From positions 1 through 24,925 of the forward strand of contig URDK01000030.1 of the NCBI GenBank assembly GCA_900546485.1: a DNA stretch of 24,925 nt, given 5' to 3'. Position 1 is the stretch's first letter. Each line of letters opens with the position of its first letter. Below are positions 1-7,362 of this stretch, piece after piece. This stretch comes from an uncultured Eubacteriales bacterium. Its GTDB lineage: Bacteria; Bacillota; Clostridia; Oscillospirales; Oscillospiraceae. A model generated the notes under the pieces. That model was not told the DNA's origin, searched no databases, and saw only the letters and a program-made list of their open reading frames with translations. Made by a program: the position numbers and the translations under genes.

Positions 1-55
1 CCGAGGCCGATCCGCCGGGGCCGCCGCCAATACATATTACATCATAATCGTACAT
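1..55 (-). CDS. FAD-dependent oxidoreductase, N-terminus only (runs off the window)
   Basis: Only the first 18 codons are inside the window. They read MYDYDVICIGGGPGGSAS: a short beta strand followed by a GxGxxG-type dinucleotide-binding turn (GGGPGGSAS), as at the N-terminus of FAD oxidoreductases of the geranylgeranyl-reductase/FixC type and relatives. A GGAAAGGA ribosome site lies about 8 bases before the ATG at 55. It follows the MFS gene on the same strand after 54 bases without a visible terminator, so the two are probably cotranscribed. The family beyond 'FAD-binding' cannot be fixed from this fragment. In this setting it might reduce or oxidise the compound handled by the neighbouring dehydratase-like proteins; that is inference. 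Confidence 0.7.
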   Translation of the reverse strand, partial: MYDYDVICIGGGPGGSAS

Positions 56-109
56 AACCAAGTTCCTTTCCAACAAAAGATACAGCTTTCGGGCTCAATT
101 TTCCACAGT

Positions 110-1288
110 TCAGGCCTTTTTGCCGCTTGCCGCCGCTCTGATTATCATTATAACACCGAGCAGCGCGCCCACGCCGGCCGCAACATAGAAGGACGCGACG
201 TTCACAAGTCCGCTCGCTCCGCCGAGAGCCTCAGCGACAGGATTGACCAGGAAGGGGCTGCAGAACTGACCAAAGTTCTGCACGCAGGTGGCTATGGACA
301 GCGCCATACCGACCGCCGCGGGGCCGACGGAGTTGCCGACGTTCAGGAACACGCCGGGCATCACGACGGACATGCCGAGGCCGAGCACAAGGCAGCCCAC
401 GTAGAACACCGCGATGCTCGGGGCCAGCGCCATAATGGCGTAAGACAGCGCCATTACCACAAAGCCCACACCCATGGTGTAGTCCTTGAGCGCGTTGGCC
501 AGTTTGCCGTAGAACAGGCCCATCAGGATGCCGCCGGCGCAGAAGAAGGCCATGCCGAGGCCGGAGGCCGCGGAGTCGCCAATGCCCTTTTCGACCAGCA
601 GATAGGCGTTGCCGTTGGAGTAGATCTGGCCAGTGCAGAACACGAAGAAGGCGATGATCATCCAGACCCACATTTTGCCCGTGAGCTTGCCCTTTTCAGC
701 CGGGGCGGAGCCGGCGGCCTTCGCAGGAGCAGAGGGCTTCACGTTGGGCAGGCACACCAGCACAACGACGAGGGAGATGACGCCGATGATGTGGACGTAG
801 AACACCACGTTCCATCCCATCGTGGCGAGCCAGCCGCCGACAAAGACCATGATGGCGCAGCCGAGCATCTGGAAAGCCTGCAGGTTGCCCTGGACCCTGT
901 CGCGCTCAGCGCCCTCGAAGTTCTCGGCAACGAGTGCGGTGCTGACGACCTGCAGTATGCCGACGCCCGCGCCGAACACGCCGCGCAGCACCTGCAGGGC
1001 GAGGAAAGAGGTCATGAAAGCGGGAACTATGCCGCCGACGAGGAACAGGATGATGCCTATCACCGCGAGCAGCTTCTTGCTCATGACCTGCATAAGCTTG
1101 CCGACGATCAGGGTAACCGGGATAATGACTATACACGGGATGGAAATGAGCGTCTGTACGTCCGTCTGACTGAGTTCAGGGAAGTTAGCGCCGATAACGC
1201 TGATGGCGCTGGCAATGCCGACGACGCCCATCATCAGTACCGCTATGAGATAAATGCCTACCTGGATCTTTCCTTTGGACTTTAGCAT
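110..1288 (-). CDS. MFS transporter, about 12 membrane segments
   Basis: This 392-aa protein is almost entirely hydrophobic segments. They form two six-helix halves separated by a hydrophilic Ala/Pro/Lys-rich linker at about residues 183-205, the normal layout and length of a major facilitator permease. The first helix begins at about residue 10 (IYLIAVLMMGVVGIAS), and no signal peptide is needed. The ATG at 1288 has GGTGGAG about 7 bases upstream. A well-formed promoter (1368-1396) drives it divergently from the dehydratase-like pair at 1718. The substrate cannot be read from sequence. Its position between an FAD oxidoreductase and the HgdB/HgdA-like operon suggests uptake or export of the organic acid used by that system (inference). 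Confidence 0.85.
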   Translation of the reverse strand: MLKSKGKIQVGIYLIAVLMMGVVGIASAISVIGANFPELSQTDVQTLISIPCIVIIPVTLIVGKLMQVMSKKLLAVIGIILFLVGGIVPAFMTSFLALQVLRGVFGAGVGILQVVSTALVAENFEGAERDRVQGNLQAFQMLGCAIMVFVGGWLATMGWNVVFYVHIIGVISLVVVLVCLPNVKPSAPAKAAGSAPAEKGKLTGKMWVWMIIAFFVFCTGQIYSNGNAYLLVEKGIGDSAASGLGMAFFCAGGILMGLFYGKLANALKDYTMGVGFVVMALSYAIMALAPSIAVFYVGCLVLGLGMSVVMPGVFLNVGNSVGPAAVGMALSIATCVQNFGQFCSPFLVNPVAEALGGASGLVNVASFYVAAGVGALLGVIMIIRAAASGKKA

Positions 1289-1330
1289 ATCAAATCTCCA
1301 CCTTTTTTTATTGTGTCAAGGTGGCGCTGG

Positions 1331-1344
1331 ACGTGAATTTACGT
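1331..1344. promoter_or_regulatory. Near-palindrome in the MFS leader, possible operator
   Basis: ACGTGAATTTACGT is a 14-bp near-palindrome (6 of 7 pairs match). It lies between the predicted transcription start (about 1360) and the ribosome site of the MFS gene. A repressor bound here would block the MFS/FAD-oxidoreductase transcript. No protein is known to bind it; the evidence is symmetry and position alone. Confidence 0.25.
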
Positions 1345-1367
1345 CGTATACATTAACCGGCATTGTT

Positions 1368-1396
1368 AATATATTATCTTTTGAAACGCCTGTCAA
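1368..1396 (-). promoter_or_regulatory. Sigma-A promoter of the MFS transporter gene
   Basis: On the minus strand TTGACA (1396-1391) is followed after exactly 17 bases by TATATT (1373-1368). The -35 is a perfect consensus and the -10 has one mismatch. The predicted start is near 1360, giving a leader of about 70 bases that contains the 1331-1344 near-palindrome. Confidence 0.7.
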
Positions 1397-1717
1397 GCTA
1401 GTCAATCCATCACGTTTCTCACACAATCACGCGCAAAATACTTCACTTTTTGGTGCAGAATGTGGCGTCAAAGGGCAGTTTTTATCGGATTTTCGAATAA
1501 TATATACTATGTAAATTATCGTGATTACGGGGTATTTGCGCAAAAAATCGCCATTTTAGTCAAAATATAATGCGCATATTGATTGAAACTGACAAAAATG
1601 ATTTTACCTATTGATTCTTAAGCGAAGAGATGATATCGTTACAAATGTGTCAAGCAACCGGCGCCTGACGTAAAAAAATATCCCGGCTATCTGATATTTA
1701 AGGAGGTCTCTTTAGAA

Positions 1718-2872
1718 GTGAAGGAGATTTTGCAAAAGCTTGACAAGCTGTCAAATGCGCGCCCCCTGGAGATCATCCAGAAAAAGAAAGAGGGCAAGAA
1801 GGTCGTCGAGTACTTTGGCGATTTTGTGCCTGAGCAGTGGATAACTGCGGCCGGTGCAGAGTCCTACCTCATCTGCAAGGGCGGCGATCCCCAGCCCCCC
1901 GAGGCCACCCTCGACTACATGCTTCGCTTTATGAACCCTCTGGCCGCCACCATGGCCGGCTCCTACCTGCTTGGTCTCGACGCCGTCATGCCCATTGCCG
2001 ACACCGTCGCCATTCAGCAGCATGACAGCCACTACGGCCGCATGACCGAGATACTGGAGTACAAGGGTCTGCCCGTTTACAAAGTTGGCGTCCCCGCCGA
2101 TTACACGGTTGAGATTTCCCGCGAGTACTACCGCAATGAGCTGCGTGAGTTCCGCGCCAAGCTGGAAGAGCTCGTCGGTCACCCCATTTCCGACGACGAC
2201 ATCCGCGCCAATTACGCCAAGACCAACAAGATAAACGAGCTGCTCCGCAAGATAGACGAGCTTCGTAAGCGCGACAACCCGCCCATCACCTTCAGCGACT
2301 TCATCAAGCTCAACCACTACACCCTGCGTGTGGACTACGATACGAGCATCGAGGCCCTCACCCAGATCTACGAGGAGCTCAAGGACGCCCCCGGCGCGCA
2401 CGCCGCGGACGCTCCCCGCATTCTCATAATGGGCCGCGCCGTGGCTCTGGGCGACTACCAGGTCCCCACCATCATCGAGAACGCCGGCGGCTCCATCGTT
2501 TGCGAGTTCCTGGACGAGGCCATCAGGCCCTTCAAGTACGACATCTCCACCGAGGGCGATGTGGTCGACGCCTACGCTTCCGCCATGTACGACAACCGCG
2601 TCCCGCAGTGCATCTTCCAGCCCGCCTGGGAGACCAGATTCGAGTACCTCAAAGAGCTCATCAAGGAATACCGCATTGACGGCGTGCTCTGGTATCAGCT
2701 CGCTTTCGACGAGATCTACGACATGGAGCACACCTGCCTGTCCAAGTGGATCGCCGAGACCGGCGTGCCCCTCATGAAGCTCGAGTCCTCCTATGAGTAC
2801 TCCCGCGAGGCCGTCGCTCCTCTGACCACCAGGCTCGAGAGCTTTGTTGAAAGTTTAAAGGAGGCTAAATAA
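1718..2872 (+). CDS. 2-hydroxyacyl-CoA dehydratase/benzoyl-CoA reductase family protein, beta-like (HgdB-like) subunit 1
   Basis: This 384-aa protein matches the usual length of HgdB/BcrC-type subunits, which hold a [4Fe-4S] cluster and take part in ATP-primed one-electron chemistry on acyl-CoA thioesters. It is collinear with the 383-aa protein at 7670-8821; the two share LxCxGG at 51-56, PP(I/S)(T/S)F at about 188-192, RILIMGR/RLIIMGR with GDYQ at about 234-248, IFQPAW at 299-304, and WYQLA(F/Y)DEIYDME at 325-337. Cys53 and Cys340 are shared, but residue 104 is Ser (codon AGC at 2027-2029) where the paralog has Cys. The start is GTG with AGGAGG 11 bases upstream. The stop overlaps the next gene's ATG by one base, so the two subunits are translationally coupled. 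The superfamily call is firm; the substrate is unknown. Confidence 0.85.
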   Translation: MKEILQKLDKLSNARPLEIIQKKKEGKKVVEYFGDFVPEQWITAAGAESYLICKGGDPQPPEATLDYMLRFMNPLAATMAGSYLLGLDAVMPIADTVAIQQHDSHYGRMTEILEYKGLPVYKVGVPADYTVEISREYYRNELREFRAKLEELVGHPISDDDIRANYAKTNKINELLRKIDELRKRDNPPITFSDFIKLNHYTLRVDYDTSIEALTQIYEELKDAPGAHAADAPRILIMGRAVALGDYQVPTIIENAGGSIVCEFLDEAIRPFKYDISTEGDVVDAYASAMYDNRVPQCIFQPAWETRFEYLKELIKEYRIDGVLWYQLAFDEIYDMEHTCLSKWIAETGVPLMKLESSYEYSREAVAPLTTRLESFVESLKEAK

Positions 2873-4296
2873 TGGAAAGAGACCTGAACCGCGAACTGCT
2901 CAAGCTCGCCGCTTTCGAGGGCGATGAGCTCGAGGCGTTTCTCCCCCAGTGGCTTGAGACCGCTGAGAGGGTAAAGATCGACGACGAGACCCTCATCTAT
3001 GCGCTCGATACTTATATCCCCCAGAACTGGGATATCAAATACCTCGGCGTCCGCAAGATGATCGGCGCTTACCTGCGTGAGCTCAACGACATCGTGCACA
3101 CCCCCGAGATGAAGGCCAAGGGCGTCAAGATCCTCTACGGCATCCTGCCCGCCATCGCCAACTACTACTACGCCGCGAAGAACGCCGGCGGCGAGGGCAT
3201 CTTCATCGGCTTCCCCGACCTGCTGATGGTCAACACCCTGAACTCCTTCTTCCACGGCGCCGCTCCCTTCCTGAACGTCGCCGAGCAGTACGGCTTCACC
3301 TACGGCTGCCGCCACTGCCCGCTGAACAAGATGCGTCTCGGCGCCTATGTCACCGGCACCATCGCCGCCCCCGACCTGATCTGGAGCTGGGGCTTCAACT
3401 GCGACGAGGGTCCCAAGACCGACGAGATGATCCAGGGCATCACCGGCAAGAAGTGGAAGTACCACGTCTCCCGCGTCCCGCATGACTCCTGCTTCAACGA
3501 GGAAGAGGACATGATGGAGACCCGCCTGAAGTTCATGAGCGACCAGATGAAGCTCGGCGTCAAGGCCATCGAGGAGGCCACCGGCTTCACCATCACCGAC
3601 GAAGACCTCATCCAGGCCAATAAGGACGTCGGCAGGCTCGGCTTCAAGTGCGGCATGCTGACCAACCTCTGCACCAACGCCGATCCCCCGGTCCTGGGCG
3701 GCGAGACCCTGACCATGCTCCAGCAGGTCCTGACGGTCCCGTTCAACACCGGCTTCAAGTACATGGAGGACGCCATCGACACCCTGACCAAGGAAGTCCG
3801 TGCCGCCATCAAGGCCGGCGAAGGCGTCATGCCCAAGGGCACCCCGCGCGTCGGCTTCTACAACCTGCCCTTCTGCATTCCCTGGGTCGGCAAGTTCTTC
3901 CGCGACAACGGAGTCATCACCGCCTTCTCGAGCGCGCTTACGCACTCCAAGAAGGAGATGTCCGCCACGAAGTATCCGGACGACCCCTGGATGTCCGCAG
4001 CCGAGAGCTGGGCTCGCAACGGCATGTGCATGAACCTCAACGGCGAGGCGAACAGCATGATCGAAAAGATCGAGCTCTGCAACCCGGACGGCATGATCCT
4101 CGGCTTCTTCGACTTCGACCGCTGGCTCGGCGCCCAGCAGAAGATCATCGCCAAGATAGTGCAGGAGCGCACCGGCGTGCCCTCCTACTACATCGAGGCC
4201 GACTTCTGGGATGACCGTGACTACAGCCCCGAGGCCCTCAAGACCAGGATCGAGTCTGTCTGCCAGATCATCAAGATGCGCAAGGCCATGCAGTAA
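2872..4296 (+). CDS. 2-hydroxyacyl-CoA dehydratase/benzoyl-CoA reductase family protein, alpha-like subunit 1
   Basis: This 474-aa partner of the upstream beta-like subunit is similar in length to HgdA. A probable cluster-binding zone has Cys146-x-x-Cys149 (YGCRHCPLNKMR) and Cys177 in WGFNCDEGPKTDEM. The C-terminal core reads GFFDFDRWLGA (411-421) and YIEADFW (440-446), then TRIES (458-462). The family usually has a late Cys in a Cys-Asp-Pro-Trp/Tyr-like motif; here that stretch is FDRW, with no Cys. The 473-aa and 440-aa paralogs keep FDRW too. AAAGGAGG at 2857-2864 precedes the ATG. The gene ends at a strong hairpin terminator. Activation would need the activator ATPase at 6327-7130. Membership in the superfamily is clear, but the reaction is not. 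Confidence 0.85.
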   Translation: MERDLNRELLKLAAFEGDELEAFLPQWLETAERVKIDDETLIYALDTYIPQNWDIKYLGVRKMIGAYLRELNDIVHTPEMKAKGVKILYGILPAIANYYYAAKNAGGEGIFIGFPDLLMVNTLNSFFHGAAPFLNVAEQYGFTYGCRHCPLNKMRLGAYVTGTIAAPDLIWSWGFNCDEGPKTDEMIQGITGKKWKYHVSRVPHDSCFNEEEDMMETRLKFMSDQMKLGVKAIEEATGFTITDEDLIQANKDVGRLGFKCGMLTNLCTNADPPVLGGETLTMLQQVLTVPFNTGFKYMEDAIDTLTKEVRAAIKAGEGVMPKGTPRVGFYNLPFCIPWVGKFFRDNGVITAFSSALTHSKKEMSATKYPDDPWMSAAESWARNGMCMNLNGEANSMIEKIELCNPDGMILGFFDFDRWLGAQQKIIAKIVQERTGVPSYYIEADFWDDRDYSPEALKTRIESVCQIIKMRKAMQ

Positions 4297-4321
4297 GCAG
4301 GCCCCAGGCTAAAGTAAAACA

Positions 4322-4353
4322 AAAAAGGGAAGGCCCGTCGGCCTTCCCTTTTT
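4322..4353. terminator. Bidirectional intrinsic terminator
   Basis: A perfect 14-bp stem (4322-4335 with 4340-4353) has a 4-base loop. The arms start with five A and end with five T, so it can stop transcription from both convergent genes (stops at 4296 and 4361). Confidence 0.85.
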
Positions 4354-4360
4354 GCAGTTT

Positions 4361-5683
4361 TCAAAGCTGTACGCAGAGGTTATCCACCCTCTCCAGCACA
4401 CTTCCGAACATTGCGTTCTCGCACCAGAAATCGGAGTCGAGGAAAAGCGTTCTCACGCCGTACTCCTCCGCCAGTATGCGTCTTCTCAGCGGGTCGGGCG
4501 CACCCATCCAGCGGTCGAATGCGAAGGCGCCCGTGAAGTACGCACAGCAGCCCATACGGCGCATCTCCTCCGCTATTGACCTACACTCGCGCCGCAGGCC
4601 GCCGGCTATGCTCATGCCCGAGAGCCAGGCCGCTGCCGCGCCGCCCGTGCCGAAGCCCGGCGCGCCGGTTGTGTACAGAAACGCCGCGCTGCCCAGCAGA
4701 TCTACGCCGTTCTCCCGAAAGCGCCGGTCCAATTCCGGCTGAAGGAAGGGTATATAGAAGCAGTAGAGTCGCTTCCGCGGCTCGCCGGTCTCAGGAGCGG
4801 ATTCAAGCTCCGAGCACAGCAGCTCCAGCGCATCCACCACGCGTTCAGGCTCGTCGAAGGCCATGAGCTGCACTGTCTGAGCCAGGGCCAGGCTGTTGCC
4901 GCAAAGCGGCCTGCGTCCAGGTCTGGCACACAGCCTCAGCAGCTCGGCCTGGGCGCGCAGAAGGCGCGAATAGAGCCCCGCAGCGAACTTCCCGTCCCCC
5001 CGCTCACGCCGGAGCCCCAGTCTCTCCTCCGCCTCCGAGGCAACCCGGGCGGATTCCTTTGAGATAAGGGACAGCCATTCCCGCTCGCCCTGCGCTCCCC
5101 GCTTTGGGAGCACGGCGCACACTCGCCTCTCGGCGGGCAGAAGGCCCTCCCCTGTCTTTACGCATTCATCGCAGAGCGCCCCAAACTCGAGCAGCAGTTC
5201 CGGCTCAGAGCCGCCGGGCTTATCCCGGAACAGGCGCTCGCGCATTTTGTTCAGGCCGCAGCGTCGCTTGGAGCAGCTGGTCATGTCCAGCGGCTCGCGG
5301 CTCAGAAGCAGCCCGCGAAGCAGCACCTGCTGGGCCAGCGCGCCGGTCTGGAAACGCACTCCGCCGCGCCGTGCAGCCGACTGGAGCTCCAGCACCAGCT
5401 GCGGTGGGGCGGGAACGCTAACCTCGCAGACTCGTCTGCCGTCGTCCGTATCAAAGGGCCGCAATGCCTCGCGCAGGTATTCTCCCAGCAGCAGCCTCAC
5501 TCCGCAGTATTGCAGGTCGTGATGTTCCGGCAGCAGCTCCGCCGCGCGTTGGACTCGCTCCGGGCCCAGGGCGTAGTGGGAGCAGGCAGCGGCAAGCGTC
5601 TCCGCCCGGCAGCCGCTCTCAGGCAGCAGCGAAAGCAGTCCGGCACACGCGGCCTCCAGCTCATTATCCCGGTATCCCGTCAC
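4361..5683 (-). CDS. Divergent alpha-like protein of the 2-hydroxyacyl-CoA dehydratase superfamily, without a beta partner
   Basis: This 440-aa protein is recognisable by two segments shared with the 474- and 473-aa proteins: RRCGLNKMR (141-149, compare CRHCPLNKMR) with FGALCDECVKTGE (167-179, compare WGFNCDEGPKTDE), and the C-terminal FAFDRWMGA followed by LFLDSDFW. The Cys pattern has shifted. Cys142 and Cys171 are kept, but the other Cys of the CxxC lies at 137 (CxxxxC), and an extra Cys174 appears. The start is GTG at 5683, overlapping the end of the DUF5714-like gene by 20 bases, so the two are cotranslated. It is more divergent and Arg/Leu-rich than its paralogs and has no beta-like gene beside it. 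It may be a stand-alone or accessory scaffold protein, or pair with a beta subunit encoded elsewhere (inference). Confidence 0.75.
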   Translation of the reverse strand: MTGYRDNELEAACAGLLSLLPESGCRAETLAAACSHYALGPERVQRAAELLPEHHDLQYCGVRLLLGEYLREALRPFDTDDGRRVCEVSVPAPPQLVLELQSAARRGGVRFQTGALAQQVLLRGLLLSREPLDMTSCSKRRCGLNKMRERLFRDKPGGSEPELLLEFGALCDECVKTGEGLLPAERRVCAVLPKRGAQGEREWLSLISKESARVASEAEERLGLRRERGDGKFAAGLYSRLLRAQAELLRLCARPGRRPLCGNSLALAQTVQLMAFDEPERVVDALELLCSELESAPETGEPRKRLYCFYIPFLQPELDRRFRENGVDLLGSAAFLYTTGAPGFGTGGAAAAWLSGMSIAGGLRRECRSIAEEMRRMGCCAYFTGAFAFDRWMGAPDPLRRRILAEEYGVRTLFLDSDFWCENAMFGSVLERVDNLCVQL

Positions 5684-6251
5684 AGAAGATGCAGTCCTTT
5701 CCTATGCACTCGCTGTTCATGGCCTGGAAGGAGCATTTGATGCGCTCGGGGCGCGGCAGTGCGACCCCGGTCAGCTCCTCCAGCGCGGAAACGGCGGAGG
5801 ATATCGCCGCAAGCGTCGTGCGCTTGCAGCAGCGCGGACCGCGCGTACAGGAGGCGGCTACTCCGGACTGGACACGGGCCGTGAAGTTGTTTATGATCTG
5901 CCACTCCGTGCCCGAAAGGTAGGTAGCGCCCAGGAGCTCGCTCAAAAACGCGCCTGCGGCCAGCGTATCGCCGCAGACGCCGTAATAACCGCAGACACCG
6001 GCGGGTATCTGCGAGCAGCGTACGCGCAGGCGCTCCAGCCTCGGCCGGGCATCGTCCCGGCGCTCGCCGCACCAGGCGGCGCAGAGCGCGGCGGCGGTGA
6101 GAAAGTGGTGCTCCGGCCCGTGCATTCTCAGCACGCCGGGCTCCGACATAAGCGCGCAGGCTATTTCTTCGGGAGAGTGCCCGCCCTCGCGCGCGCACTC
6201 GGCACAGTATTCGAGGATACGCTCCTCGGCTTTTTTAATGTCGTACATCAT
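5664..6251 (-). CDS. DUF5714-like Cys-rich protein
   Basis: This 195-aa protein carries motifs I associate with DUF5714: HGPEHHF (44-50), a GVCGYYGVCG turn (85-94), an AAGAF-LSELLGAT-LS segment (98-113), GPRCCKR (138-144) and a C-terminal CIGKDCIFC (182-190). With two CGxxGxCG-type Cys, a Cys-Cys pair and three clustered Cys at the end, it looks like a metal- or Fe-S-binding or redox protein. The family function is not established to my knowledge. In other genomes I recall such domains beside methyltransferase or sulfur/redox genes, which is weak support. The start is the ATG-ATG at 6251/6248. There is no Shine-Dalgarno, and the predicted promoter leaves only a few bases of leader. It overlaps the 440-aa gene downstream, so the two probably act together. 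Confidence 0.75.
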   Translation of the reverse strand: MMYDIKKAEERILEYCAECAREGGHSPEEIACALMSEPGVLRMHGPEHHFLTAAALCAAWCGERRDDARPRLERLRVRCSQIPAGVCGYYGVCGDTLAAGAFLSELLGATYLSGTEWQIINNFTARVQSGVAASCTRGPRCCKRTTLAAISSAVSALEELTGVALPRPERIKCSFQAMNSECIGKDCIFCDGIPG

Positions 6252-6261
6252 AATACCGTTT

Positions 6262-6289
6262 AATATATCAAAATGAGGCGGAATGTCAA
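6262..6289 (-). promoter_or_regulatory. Promoter of the DUF5714-like gene, embedded in a terminator
   Basis: On the minus strand TTGACA (6289-6284) and TATATT (6267-6262) are 16 bases apart. The -35 lies in the loop of the 6270-6303 hairpin and the spacer runs through its 3' arm. The predicted start near 6255 is only about 4 bases before the ATG at 6251, which fits the missing ribosome site. Confidence 0.6.
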
Positions 6290-6303
6290 CTCCGCCTCAT
6301 TTT
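6270..6303 (-). terminator. Intrinsic terminator of the activator operon
   Basis: A perfect 13-bp stem (6270-6282 with 6291-6303, core TGAGGCGGA/TCCGCCTCA) with an 8-base loop lies 24 bases after the stop of the activator gene (6327). The minus-strand arm ends in four T and is followed by a T/A-rich run. It should end the 10937-6327 transcript. Confidence 0.7.
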
Positions 6304-6326
6304 CAACATTCAGTTTGCGCGATATC

Positions 6327-7130
6327 TCAGGCCTTGTTGGCCTTGTCATACTCCTTGTGCGCCCTGAGCGCGGCGCCGAGGGCCGCGGTGGACTGGGGCA
6401 GCTTGACAGCCGTCACGGGCTTGCCGAGCAGCTCGGCAAAGATATCCGTAATGGCCTCGTTGTTGGCCACGCCGCCGGAGAAGACTATGGGCTCAAGGTA
6501 CTGTATCTGCGCCGAGCGGCCCATGGCCAGGATTCGGCGGGCGATCGACCGGCCGGTACCGGCCGCGATGTCCTCTATGGGCACCTTCTGCGAGAGGTAG
6601 GAGATGATCTCAGACTCCGCGAAGATGGTGCACATGCTGGAGATGGTGCACGCATTCTTCGACTTCTTCATGAGGTCGGAGAGCTCCTCCATCTGGATGC
6701 CGAGCAGCCTGTGCGTCAGCACCTCGAAGAAGCGGCCCGTGCCGGCGGCACATTTGTCGTTCATCTCGAAACGCTCGACAACACCCATGTCGCTGAGCTC
6801 GATGACCTTGCTGTCCTGACCGCCGATGTCGATTATCGTGCGCGTGCCGGGCATCATGTGCCAGGTACCGAGACCGTGCGCGATTATCTCCGGGATGTTC
6901 ATATCCGCCCTCAGGAAGGACTTGCGGCCGTATCCGGTGGACACCAGGTAAGCTACGTCGGACTCGGCGGCTCCTATCTCGTCGAGAGCTATTTTGAGGA
7001 TCTTCTCTCCGCTGACATTGCGGTCATACTCGGTGGGTATGTGGCTGAATACGAGCATCTTGTCGTTTTCGTCCACGATAACGCATTTCGCAGTTGTAGA
7101 ACCGATGTCAACGCCCACAAAAAGTTTCAT
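6327..7130 (-). CDS. Activator ATPase of 2-hydroxyacyl-CoA dehydratase (HgdC/archerase family)
   Basis: This protein is an ASKHA-fold ATPase that binds one [4Fe-4S] cluster between two monomers. It uses ATP hydrolysis to push a low-potential electron into the dehydratase/reductase partner. The sequence shows GVDIGSTTAK (6-15), DIGGQDSK (101-108), NDKCAAGTGRF (124-134), SMCTIFAESE (165-174) and FSGGVANN. Cys127 and Cys167 match the two cluster ligands known for HgdC. I chose the ATG at 7130 (MKLFVG) because GAGGG lies 7 bases before it; an ATG at 7136 is too close to that site. It is the last gene of its operon, before the 6270-6303 terminator. It is the only activator in the window and therefore may serve all five alpha/beta-like proteins. 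Confidence 0.93.
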   Translation of the reverse strand: MKLFVGVDIGSTTAKCVIVDENDKMLVFSHIPTEYDRNVSGEKILKIALDEIGAAESDVAYLVSTGYGRKSFLRADMNIPEIIAHGLGTWHMMPGTRTIIDIGGQDSKVIELSDMGVVERFEMNDKCAAGTGRFFEVLTHRLLGIQMEELSDLMKKSKNACTISSMCTIFAESEIISYLSQKVPIEDIAAGTGRSIARRILAMGRSAQIQYLEPIVFSGGVANNEAITDIFAELLGKPVTAVKLPQSTAALGAALRAHKEYDKANKA

Positions 7131-7155
7131 ATCCATGCCCTCAAATCAAATTATC

Positions 7156-7341
7156 TTATTTGCCCTCAAGCATCTGCTCCGCGGAGGAGAGCTGGTCGGC
7201 CACGAACTCGCCGTCGAGATACTCGGCGCCGCACTCGGGGCAGCGGTAACCGCAGGCATCGGGCAGGGAAAGGTCCTTGTAGAAGATCTTGACATCGTCG
7301 ACTTCTTCCATCTCAACCTTGCACTTATAGCACTTCCACAT
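7156..7341 (-). CDS. Zinc-ribbon/rubredoxin-like mini-protein (DUF7479-like)
   Basis: This 61-aa protein has Cys4-x-x-Cys7 near the start (MWKCYKC) and Cys34-Pro-Glu-Cys37 (RCPECGAEYLDGEFV), a two-knuckle Cys4 site that would bind zinc or iron, plus an extra Cys30. It resembles small redox proteins I recall as DUF7479 and its relatives; that link is from memory. The ATG at 7341 has GGGGAGG 9 bases upstream, and an ATG at 7347 leaves only 3. It lies between the 88-aa gene and the activator gene in one operon. It could be the electron donor to the activator, the role ferredoxin or flavodoxin plays for HgdC (inference). Confidence 0.8.
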   Translation of the reverse strand: MWKCYKCKVEMEEVDDVKIFYKDLSLPDACGYRCPECGAEYLDGEFVADQLSSAEQMLEGK

Positions 7342-7362
7342 GATCATTTACCTCCCCACTCG

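Larger units (their letters stand above)
1289..1717. other. AT-rich divergent regulatory region between the MFS and dehydratase-like operons
   Basis: This 429-base stretch has no credible gene. It is much richer in A+T than the flanking genes. It contains the MFS promoter (1368-1396), the 12-mer TACTATGTAAAT at 1505-1516 that recurs upstream of the gene at 10937, a 10-bp palindrome TTTGCGCAAA at 1535-1544, and a perfect -10 hexamer TATAAT at 1566-1571 without a convincing -35. The long leader (about 140 bases if that -10 is used) ends in AGGAGG at 1701-1706, 11 bases before the GTG start at 1718. I see no terminator hairpin, so control is more likely by DNA-binding proteins than by attenuation. 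Confidence 0.5.

Noticed and set aside
1718..4296. Benzoyl-CoA reductase (BcrBC) proper
   Set aside because: No BcrA/BcrD-type paired activators, no ferredoxin gene and no ring-cleavage genes are present, and the Cys pattern is different; the superfamily name is as far as the sequence goes.
4361..5683. Decayed pseudogene instead of a divergent alpha-like protein
   Set aside because: The frame is intact over 440 codons, keeps the NKMR, Cys171, FDRW and DSDFW landmarks, and overlaps an intact upstream gene with coupled translation.
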